Origin: JASHZA01 sp035624865
GTDB taxonomy: Bacteria; Desulfobacterota; Binatia; Binatales; Binataceae
Length of the DNA: 5,763 nt
Direction: 5' to 3'
Assembly (NCBI GenBank): GCA_035624865.1
Contig: DASPQS010000277.1
Location: 1-5,763 of the forward strand
In this document: piece by piece, positions 1-5,763 of the stretch
Numbering within the stretch: position 1 is the first letter of the stretch
Layout of the letters: the number at the start of each line of letters is the position of its first letter
Program-made: the position numbers and the translations under genes
The notes under the pieces: model-generated
Database searches by the model: none
What the model saw: only the letters and a program-made list of their open reading frames with translations
Told to the model about the DNA's origin: nothing

Positions 1-1
1 G

Positions 2-178
2 CAGCCGCCGGTTGTGCCCACACAGCCGCCTTCATCAGCTCTTGCGGGAGTGTCGGGGATAGTTGCGAATCAAGCCGCAGTCGTATCTTCGCGAAGCGCC
101 GGAGTGCAATTGCCCGGGAGTGTGACTTTGTTTACGCCCCAACAGTTGCGGGCGTGTTCGCAGTGCACCTGTGACTGA
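2..178 (+). CDS. Possible C-terminal tail of an upstream gene (5' end outside window)
   Basis: Frame 2 is open from the window edge to a TGA at 176-178, giving about 58 residues. The tail begins Pro-rich (QPPVVPTQPP), continues as an Ala/Val/Ser-rich stretch and ends with a Cys-containing terminus, CSQCTCD. This composition would fit the end of a secreted or envelope protein, but no family is recognised. Frame 1 is also open, to a TGA at 172-174, and gives a less protein-like product rich in Cys and Ser. With under 180 bases and no start in view, the case rests on composition only. The stretch could equally be non-coding DNA upstream of the phosphatase gene. Confidence 0.3.
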   Translation, partial: QPPVVPTQPPSSALAGVSGIVANQAAVVSSRSAGVQLPGSVTLFTPQQLRACSQCTCD

Positions 179-211
179 GCGGCGGGCGATGCGTGACGCC
201 CGGCGATCCTG

Positions 212-217
212 TAAAAT
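212..217 (+). promoter_or_regulatory. Putative -10 element of the phosphatase gene
   Basis: TAAAAT at 212-217 is a close match to the -10 consensus in otherwise GC-rich DNA. Transcription would be expected to start near 224-226, only 6-8 bases before the ATG at 232. No convincing -35 box is seen at the usual spacing. If real, it favours the ATG at 232 over the upstream GTG at 193, because the GTG would lie outside the transcript. This is inference from one hexamer. Confidence 0.35.
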
Positions 218-231
218 CGATCGCAACACCA

Positions 232-882
232 ATGACGCCTGAAGACAGTCCTCCGAACACGAGCGGCCGCGGAACCGGCAGGTTCATCATGGTGCGTCAC
301 GGCGAGAGCGAGGGCAATCGCGATCGGCGCTTTACGATTTCCTCCGAAGTCCCGCTGACCGAACTCGGCCGCCGCCAGGCTCACCAGGCCGCACGAAGGA
401 TCGCGCAGAAATTCAAACCCCAGCTGATCATCTCGAGCCCCTTTGCCCGCGCCCGCCAGACCAGCGAGATAATCGCGGCCGAACTGCGGCTTCCGATCGA
501 GATCGTTCATGAGCTGCACGAGCGCGACCTCGGCGCCCTCAAGGGTCATTCCTACGATCTCCTGCGCGAGGTCGTGCGCCAGGATCCGCGTTATGATCCG
601 AAACGCGGATGGCTTTGGAGACCCGAGGGCGGCGAAAGCTACGAAGACGTCCGCCAGCGGGTGGTGGGTGCGATCGAGCGGCTGCGAGCGCGGCTGCCCG
701 AGCACGAAGTGGTTATCGTCAGCCACGGCGGGGTGATGCTTTCGGTATGGGCGCACGTGATCGGCGGTTGGGAAGGGGCCCATTTGCCACCGAATTGTGG
801 CATCGTGCTGGTGGAACACGATCGTGAGCGCATTTACCCGCCCCGGATTGTCCAAGGCGAGGAAGAGGGCGAACTCGGCTAG
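232..882 (+). CDS. Histidine phosphatase family protein (phosphoglycerate mutase-like)
   Basis: This 216-residue cytoplasmic protein belongs to the histidine phosphatase superfamily, branch 1 (cofactor-dependent PGM, GpmB, CobC and SixA relatives). These enzymes transfer phosphate through a phosphohistidine. The signature RHGES lies at residues 22-26, with His23 as the predicted nucleophile and Arg22 as a phosphate-pocket residue. SSPFARARQT (68-77) supplies the second pocket arginine, Arg73. Glu97 in HELHERDLG is the probable acid/base. VSHGG (163-167) carries the second catalytic histidine, His165. The GGESYEDVRQR segment (133-143) is also typical. All catalytic residues are present, so the protein is probably active, but the substrate cannot be told; family members act on sugar phosphates, nucleotides, alpha-ribazole phosphate or phosphoproteins. 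The ATG at 232 was chosen. An in-frame GTG at 193 would add 13 residues, but neither has a clear Shine-Dalgarno site and a -10-like hexamer lies between them. The gene ends 66 bases before the ThiO gene, so co-transcription is possible. Confidence 0.93.
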   Translation: MTPEDSPPNTSGRGTGRFIMVRHGESEGNRDRRFTISSEVPLTELGRRQAHQAARRIAQKFKPQLIISSPFARARQTSEIIAAELRLPIEIVHELHERDLGALKGHSYDLLREVVRQDPRYDPKRGWLWRPEGGESYEDVRQRVVGAIERLRARLPEHEVVIVSHGGVMLSVWAHVIGGWEGAHLPPNCGIVLVEHDRERIYPPRIVQGEEEGELG

Positions 883-948
883 ATCACGGACGCCGGTTAG
901 GGTTTGAGAGCTTCCATCAGTCGTTCGCGATCAGCACCTGCAAAGCGC

Positions 949-2409
949 GTGAAGAAAGCTGTCGTAATTGGTGGCGGTGTCATCGGTAGTGCCGTCGCGT
1001 GGCGCCTGGCCCGTGAGGGCGTCGCCGTCACCCTGCTCGAACGGGCGCGTATCGGGCAGGAAGCTTCGTGGGCGGCGGCCGGGATGATCGCGGCGCAAGC
1101 GGATACGCCTGCTGCCGGCCCCTTCTTCGACCTGTGTATACGCGCCCGCGACATTTTTGCATCCACGATCGAGACCTTGGGCGCCGAGTCCCCGGTCGAC
1201 CCCGAGTATGACCGGACCGGAATTCTCGATGTGGCATTTAACAACGCGGAGCGCGTCGAACTCGAAGAACGCGGCCGATGGCAACTCGCCGCGGGCGGTA
1301 CGGTCGAGGAGCTCTCCGGCGCGGCGGCGCGCAAACTTGAACCCGCAATCGCACCGGAAGCAATTTACGCGCTCCATTTCCCGCTGGACCGCCGCACCGA
1401 CAATCGCAAGCTCACCCAGGCTTACGCCACTGCCGCAATCGTAAAGGGCGCGACCATTGTCGAAGGCGCCTCGGTCGCTTCGATCGTCGTGGCCAACGGC
1501 CGGGCCAGCGGAGTGCGCATCCACGACGGCACGGTGCATCCCGCGGACATCGTCGTCAACGCCGGCGGTGCGTGGGCGGGCCAAATCAGCGGCCTCGAGG
1601 CGGACCGAATCGGGATCATCCCGGTGCGCGGTCAAATCCTGTGCTTCGAAAGCCGTCCCGGAAGCCTCACGTCCTCGATCATTTCGGCACGTGGCTACCT
1701 GGTTCCGCGGCGCGACGGCCGCATTCTCGCGGGCTCGACCATGGATCGAGCGGGCTATGACAAGAGCGTGACGCTCGCGGGTATCGACGCGATCGCCCGC
1801 GGTGCAATCGGGATGGTTCCGGGACTTGCGTCGATGCGATTGCGCGAGGCCTGGGCCGGTCTGCGCCCCGCCAGTGAGGATTTCCTTCCCGTTATTGGCG
1901 CGTCGCCCTCGATTCCCAATGTGCTTTATGCGACCGGCCATTTCCGCAGCGGTATCCTGCTCTCCGCGATTACCGGGGAGATCGTCGCGGACCTCGTGAT
2001 GGGCCGTACGCCGCAGATCGATCTTGGTCCGTTCGCGCCCGCGCGCTTCAGCACAACGGCGAAGGTCAAGGCGCTGGGCCTCGTGCGGGACATCATGTTT
2101 CGCTCGCGGATCGACGCGGTCGCCGATTCGCTCGGTGTCGAAACCGCGTATGCTCCCGATCTCGCCCACGCGTGTGAACGCGCCGTTGAGTTCAGGCCCG
2201 CGATCGTCTTCGTCGACCTTTCCGACTCCACGTTTCCCGCCGAAGCCAGTGCGCGCGAAATCCGGGCTGCTGCAAGCGGCGCACGCCTCGTTGGATTTGC
2301 CTCCCACGTCGATTTGAAGTCGCTCGCGGCCGCGCGCGGCGCCGGCTTCGATCTGACGCTTTCGCGCAGCGAATTCACCGCCCGCCTGCCGGATCTGTTC
2401 AAGGCCTGA
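949..2409 (+). CDS. thiO: ThiO-type glycine oxidase (FAD-dependent) with C-terminal receiver-like extension
   Basis: This 486-residue protein has a DAO-family flavoenzyme as residues 1 to about 367. Glycine oxidase ThiO oxidises glycine to iminoglycine with O2, feeding the thiazole half of thiamine. The Rossmann motif VVIGGGVIGS (Gly8, Gly10, Gly13) and the ribose-binding acid Glu31 (LLER) bind FAD; ASWAAAGM (39-46) and VNAGGAWAG (203-211) are further FAD-contact motifs. Substrate residues described for Bacillus subtilis ThiO (Tyr246, Arg302, Arg329) have counterparts with identical spacing: Tyr250 in GYLVPR, Arg306 in AGLRP and Arg333 in GHFRSGIL. Bacillus ThiO is about 369 residues; this one continues in frame for about 115 more as a CheY-like domain (separate entry). 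The GTG at 949 puts the start four residues before the FAD motif, as is usual. An in-frame TTG at 904 would add 15 residues; neither has a good ribosome site. No thiS, thiG or thiE is visible nearby, so another amine substrate remains possible. Confidence 0.9.
   Translation: MKKAVVIGGGVIGSAVAWRLAREGVAVTLLERARIGQEASWAAAGMIAAQADTPAAGPFFDLCIRARDIFASTIETLGAESPVDPEYDRTGILDVAFNNAERVELEERGRWQLAAGGTVEELSGAAARKLEPAIAPEAIYALHFPLDRRTDNRKLTQAYATAAIVKGATIVEGASVASIVVANGRASGVRIHDGTVHPADIVVNAGGAWAGQISGLEADRIGIIPVRGQILCFESRPGSLTSSIISARGYLVPRRDGRILAGSTMDRAGYDKSVTLAGIDAIARGAIGMVPGLASMRLREAWAGLRPASEDFLPVIGASPSIPNVLYATGHFRSGILLSAITGEIVADLVMGRTPQIDLGPFAPARFSTTAKVKALGLVRDIMFRSRIDAVADSLGVETAYAPDLAHACERAVEFRPAIVFVDLSDSTFPAEASAREIRAAASGARLVGFASHVDLKSLAAARGAGFDLTLSRSEFTARLPDLFKA
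2065..2406 (+). other. Receiver-like (CheY-fold) domain fused to ThiO C-terminus
   Basis: Residues about 373-486 of the fused protein follow the alternating pattern of a response-regulator receiver: beta-1 ALGLV (375-379), a helix, beta-3 PAIVFVDL (417-424), a helix, beta-4 ARLVGFASH, then AAARGAGFDLTLSRSEF and a last helix. Asp423 sits where the phosphoacceptor Asp is expected. Asp381 fits one of the two acidic Mg-binding residues, but its partner is Arg380. The invariant Lys aligns with Arg473. The Thr/Ser position aligns with Ala451, or with Ser452 if one gap is allowed. The pocket therefore looks partly degenerate, and phosphorylation is doubtful. No output domain follows. The possible internal starts (GTG 2083, ATG 2095) would cut into or delete beta-1, so separate translation looks unlikely. 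The fold is assigned by pattern reading, not by search. Confidence 0.62.
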
Positions 2410-2451
2410 AGGGCTTGAGCAAGCGTATCCCTCAGCAATTCGGTCCGCCGG

Positions 2452-2460
2452 TGATATAAC
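2452..2460 (+). promoter_or_regulatory. Putative extended -10 promoter of lhr (leaderless start)
   Basis: TGATATAAC reads as an extended -10 element: TG, one base, then TATAAC at 2455-2460. Six bases separate the hexamer from the GTG at 2467, so transcription would begin at or next to the start codon, giving a leaderless mRNA. There is no recognisable -35 box at 16-18 bases spacing, which an extended -10 can tolerate, and no Shine-Dalgarno site before the GTG. The element is AT-rich against GC-rich surroundings. Confidence 0.45.
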
Positions 2461-2466
2461 TTCTTC

Positions 2467-5400
2467 GTGAGCTACATTCTCGAGGCGTTCCATCCGGCCG
2501 TCCGCAACTGGTTCGAGCGGCGCTTCGGCTCTCCCTCTCGCGCGCAGGAACTCGGATGGCCCACAATCGCCGAGGCGCAAAGTCCCCCCGGCCACGACGT
2601 CCTGCTCTGTGCGCCGACCGGCAGCGGCAAGACTCTCGCCGCTTTTATGTGGGCCATCAACCGGCTCGTTTGCGACGCAGCCGCCGGTGCGCTCCTGGAC
2701 CAGGTCTCGGTACTCTACGTTTCACCGCTGAAAGCGCTCGCCAACGATATCCGCCTCAACCTCGAGGAGCCGCTCGACGGTGTCCGCGCGGTGGCCGCCG
2801 AACTCGGAATCGATCCCGCTCCGATCCGCGCCGGATTGCGCACCGGCGATACGCCCGCAGGCGAGCGCGCGGCGATGCTGCGGCGTCCTCCGCATATCCT
2901 GGTCACCACGCCAGAATCGCTCTTCATCCTCCTGACCTCGGCCAAATTTCGTGAAAAGCTTCGCGCCGTCCGCTACGTGATCGTCGATGAACTGCACGCC
3001 ATCGCGGGTAACAAGCGCGGAGCCCATCTGATGGTCACGCTGGAGCGGCTCGAGCGCCTCGTGCGTCTCTCCGGCGCGCCCCGCCCGGCGCGCATCGGCC
3101 TGTCCGCCACGCTCAATCCGATCGAGGCGCTTGCCGCCTTTCTCGCCGGCGCCGAGATCGATGCGAACGGCGGCCGATCACTTCGCCCGGTCCGCGTCGT
3201 GCGGGCCGACGATCAGCCGCGTCCGCTCGACCTGCAAGTGTTGGCGCCGGGACCCGAACTTACCTCGCTCGCGACCCATCAGCATTGGGAGGCGACATAC
3301 GATGCGCTTGCGAGCCTGATCCGGGATCATCGCACCACGCTAGTCTTTACCCTGAGCCGCCGATGGGCCGAGCGAATCGCTCTCGCATTGCAAAAGCGTC
3401 TTGGGAAGGACGCCGTGATGGCCCATCATGGCAGCCTCGCCCGCGCAGAACGTCTCGCCGCGGAACAGCGGCTCAAGCACGGTGATCTGAAGGCAATAGT
3501 TGCCACCGCGTCGCTCGAACTCGGCATCGACGTCGGCGCGGTCGATCTGGTTTGCCAGGTTGATTCGCCCAAATCGATCTCGGCGGCGATTCAGCGCATC
3601 GGCCGCTCGGGTCACAGCCTCGGTGGAACCCCGAAGGGCCGGTTCTTCGCACTCACGCTCGACGATCTGCTCGAAGCCGGCGCGGCGGTTCGCGCCATTC
3701 GCCTCGGCCGTCTCGACGAGGTCGAGTTTCCTTCGGGATGCGTCGACGTCGCGGCGCAGCAAATCGTGGCGATTGCCGCCGAAGAAGGGGAAATCAGCTC
3801 GGTCGATCTTCTGCGTGTCCTGCGCTCCACATATAACTTCGCGAGCTTCGACGAAGCGGTGCTGCTTCCATTGCTCGATCAGATGGCCGCGCAACTTCCG
3901 GAAAGGATTCAGGGAGCAAATCCCAAGATCTTTTACGATCGTATCGGCGGGCGGATCCGCGCGCGCCGCGGCGCCCGCCTCGCAGCGATCACATCGGGCG
4001 GCACTATCCCGGAAAGCGGCAATTACGACGTCGTGATCGCTTCCGAAGGACGCAAAATCGGGGACGTGGAAGAGGATTTCGCGCAGGAATCGATGCGGGG
4101 CGATGTCTTCTCGCTGGGCTCGATGCCCTGGCAGATCCTTGGCATTTCGAAGAACCGATTGCTGGTCGAACCCGCGCCCGCGATGTCGCCCTCGCTTCCG
4201 TTCTGGCAGACGGAAGCCGCTGGCCGTTCGCCCGCCCTGTCGGCTGAAGTGTACGACCTGCGCCGCCGGATCGCGGCACTCATCGCGTCGAGCGGCGAGA
4301 AGGCCGCCGCGGATTGGCTGGCGGCGCAATGCGCGCTGGACGAGGCGGCGGCAACTCAGGCCGTCGCCTACGTGCGCCGCGGCGTCGCCGCGCTGGGCGC
4401 GGTAGCCGACGAGCATACGCTGATAATCGAGCGTTTTTTCGACGGGCTCGGCGGCACGCAAATAGTGATTCACTCACCGCTGGGGATGCGGCTTAACCGC
4501 GGTCTGGGACTCGCCCTGCGCAAGCGCCTGTGCCAGAGCTTCGACTTTGAAATTCAGGCCTCGGCGATCGATGACGCGGTACTGCTTGCGCTCAATTCGC
4601 GGCATAGTTTTCCGCTCGAGCAGGTCTTCGCGCTAATCAACTCGCGCACTGCGCGCGACACGCTGGTGCAAGCGCTGCTCGACTCGCCGATGTTCGAAGT
4701 GCGCTTCCGGCACGTCGCCACCCGCGCGCTGTCAGTGATGCGATCGTCGCGCGGTCGCAAGGTCCCGGCATGGATTCAGCGGCTGCGCACCCAGGAGCTG
4801 ATCACGGCGCTCTTTCCGCAGCGCAACGCGTGCTTTGAGAACCGCCCGCCCGCAATCGAGGTGCCGAAGCATTTCATCGTTGATGAAACTGTAAAAGAGT
4901 GCCTGGAGGAGACCGCCGACCTGCCGCGGATGCTCAAACTGCTGAGCGGGATCGAGGAGGGTTCGGTGCGGGTCTTATTGGTAGACAGCACGGCACCGTC
5001 CGTCTTCGCGCATCGTGTGCTGCTGGCGTGGGATTATTCCTTCCTTGACGATGGAGAACGCGGCAACCGGCGCAGCCGCACGGTTACGATGAATCGCGCG
5101 ATGGCTGAGGACGTATTTCGCAGCGAAGACCTTGCCCAAATGCTGTCGGCGGAGGCGGTTGAGCGCATCGCTGCCGAGGTAGACGGGCGGGCGCCGGCGG
5201 CTCGGGCCCGCGATGCGGACGAGCTTTACGAATTGATCCGCGCGCATGGCGCGATCGCTCCTGCCGGGGTAGCGGAACGAGTGAGCGGTGACCCCGCGGG
5301 TTTAATCGCGTCGCTTCGCGCTCAGGGGCGCGTTCTGACGGTACGTGTCGCCGGTGATGCGCCGGAAGTTATTCTTGCAGCGGAAGACCTTTCGCTTTTT

Positions 5401-5763
5401 GCGGCCGCCTATCCGGGCTTCAGGGTTGTTTCCCCTGAGGGTGGTATGGCGAAAGCGAAAGCCGGGACAAGCGCCGAAGGCTATCCGGAGCCGGAAGCGG
5501 CGCGCGAGGAAATCATGCGGCGCGCGCTTGCGACTTCGGGGCCCGTCACTACGCAGGAGCTTGCGGCCCGTTTGTGGTTTGAAGGAGCCGAGACGGAGCG
5601 CATTCTCGTATCACTCGAATCGAAGGGGACGATATTCCGCGGCCATTTTACAACGCGCGATCATGCCGACGGTGCGTATTTGCCCGGCCGCGACTCGGGG
5701 GGCGATCCGGCTGTGCAATGGTGCGACAGGTACGTGCTCGAGCGTATCCATCGCAACACGCTG
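2467..5763 (+). CDS. lhr: Long Lhr-type ATP-dependent helicase, 3' end beyond window
   Basis: The frame is open for 1099 codons from GTG 2467 to the window edge. Lhr proteins are superfamily 2 DNA-dependent ATPases and 3'-to-5' helicases linked to DNA repair. RecA domain 1 carries Gln27 (Q-motif-like), Walker A APTGSGKT (49-56), motif Ia SPLKALAND (86-94), motif Ib TPES (148-151), the DEAH-type box DELH (174-177) and motif III SAT (213-215). RecA domain 2 carries TLVFTLSRR (291-299), HHGS (320-323), ATASLELGID (346-355) and motif VI QRIGRSGH (376-383). A winged helix and the Lhr-specific domain follow, including FSLGSMPWQI; its Trp555 matches the nucleic-acid-contacting Trp597 of mycobacterial Lhr. 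The core ends near residue 900. Residues 916 onward (DADELYELIRAHG, a winged-helix-like segment about 1008-1060, and WCDRYVLERIHR from 1085) match the C-terminal extension of long Lhr proteins. Such proteins are about 1500 residues, so roughly 400 should lie downstream. The GTG was chosen because of its promoter spacing and the normal Lhr N-terminus. Confidence 0.95.
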   Translation, partial: MSYILEAFHPAVRNWFERRFGSPSRAQELGWPTIAEAQSPPGHDVLLCAPTGSGKTLAAFMWAINRLVCDAAAGALLDQVSVLYVSPLKALANDIRLNLEEPLDGVRAVAAELGIDPAPIRAGLRTGDTPAGERAAMLRRPPHILVTTPESLFILLTSAKFREKLRAVRYVIVDELHAIAGNKRGAHLMVTLERLERLVRLSGAPRPARIGLSATLNPIEALAAFLAGAEIDANGGRSLRPVRVVRADDQPRPLDLQVLAPGPELTSLATHQHWEATYDALASLIRDHRTTLVFTLSRRWAERIALALQKRLGKDAVMAHHGSLARAERLAAEQRLKHGDLKAIVATASLELGIDVGAVDLVCQVDSPKSISAAIQRIGRSGHSLGGTPKGRFFALTLDDLLEAGAAVRAIRLGRLDEVEFPSGCVDVAAQQIVAIAAEEGEISSVDLLRVLRSTYNFASFDEAVLLPLLDQMAAQLPERIQGANPKIFYDRIGGRIRARRGARLAAITSGGTIPESGNYDVVIASEGRKIGDVEEDFAQESMRGDVFSLGSMPWQILGISKNRLLVEPAPAMSPSLPFWQTEAAGRSPALSAEVYDLRRRIAALIASSGEKAAADWLAAQCALDEAAATQAVAYVRRGVAALGAVADEHTLIIERFFDGLGGTQIVIHSPLGMRLNRGLGLALRKRLCQSFDFEIQASAIDDAVLLALNSRHSFPLEQVFALINSRTARDTLVQALLDSPMFEVRFRHVATRALSVMRSSRGRKVPAWIQRLRTQELITALFPQRNACFENRPPAIEVPKHFIVDETVKECLEETADLPRMLKLLSGIEEGSVRVLLVDSTAPSVFAHRVLLAWDYSFLDDGERGNRRSRTVTMNRAMAEDVFRSEDLAQMLSAEAVERIAAEVDGRAPAARARDADELYELIRAHGAIAPAGVAERVSGDPAGLIASLRAQGRVLTVRVAGDAPEVILAAEDLSLFAAAYPGFRVVSPEGGMAKAKAGTSAEGYPEPEAAREEIMRRALATSGPVTTQELAARLWFEGAETERILVSLESKGTIFRGHFTTRDHADGAYLPGRDSGGDPAVQWCDRYVLERIHRNTL

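Noticed and set aside
70..855. 261-codon minus-strand open frame opposite the phosphatase gene
   Set aside because: No recognisable motif; the opposite strand carries all histidine-phosphatase catalytic residues, so this is a codon-bias shadow.
2083..2409. Separate receiver gene starting at internal GTG 2083 or ATG 2095
   Set aside because: Either start would remove most or all of the first beta strand, and no ribosome site precedes them; the uninterrupted frame from thiO fits better.
2400..2417. Small hairpin after the thiO stop considered as a terminator
   Set aside because: CAAGGCC/GGGCTTG pairs around a TGAA loop with a central G-G mismatch and no T-tract follows, so it is not a credible intrinsic terminator.
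931..2595. Long open frame on the minus strand (554 codons) opposite the thiO gene
   Set aside because: It is antisense to a gene with complete ThiO motifs, its product is rich in Arg, Gly, Ala and Asp with no recognisable domain, and such frames arise routinely opposite GC-rich genes.
2556..2954. Plus-strand open frame overlapping the start of lhr in another frame
   Set aside because: The product is Arg/Pro/Ala-rich low complexity; the overlapping frame encodes Walker A, motif Ia and motif Ib of Lhr.
3340..4473. 377-codon minus-strand open frame within lhr
   Set aside because: It lies wholly opposite helicase motifs IV-VI and the Lhr-specific domain, and its product is compositionally biased (Arg-rich) with no domain.

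Overview
The window is GC-rich, gene-dense bacterial chromosome with all supported genes on the + strand, short intergenic gaps and GC-ending codons. It holds no RNA gene, insertion sequence, CRISPR array or obvious terminator. The taxon cannot be fixed from sequence alone. The GC-rich coding style, the long Lhr helicase and the weak or absent Shine-Dalgarno sites suggest a free-living GC-rich bacterium, possibly from a poorly cultured lineage.

Layout: (1) positions 2-178 may be the C-terminal tail of an upstream gene, with low confidence. (2) Positions 232-882 encode a histidine-phosphatase (phosphoglycerate-mutase-like) protein. (3) Positions 949-2409 encode a ThiO-type FAD-dependent glycine oxidase that continues in frame into about 115 extra residues resembling a degenerate CheY-like receiver domain. 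(4) Position 2467 to the right edge is one open frame of 1099 codons with no stop. It encodes the N-terminal part of a long Lhr superfamily 2 helicase, including the whole helicase core and the start of the C-terminal extension.

The three main genes do not form a recognised pathway. ThiO belongs to thiamine thiazole synthesis or glycine oxidation, Lhr to DNA repair, and the phosphatase has no assignable substrate. Tandem orientation and gaps of about 57-66 bases allow co-transcription. However, lhr has its own extended -10-like element placed so that transcription would begin at or next to its GTG start codon, and the phosphatase gene has a similar arrangement. Leaderless or near-leaderless expression is therefore a theme here.

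The most unusual item is the ThiO-receiver-like fusion: a metabolic flavoenzyme joined to a signalling-type domain in which some phosphorylation-pocket residues are replaced.
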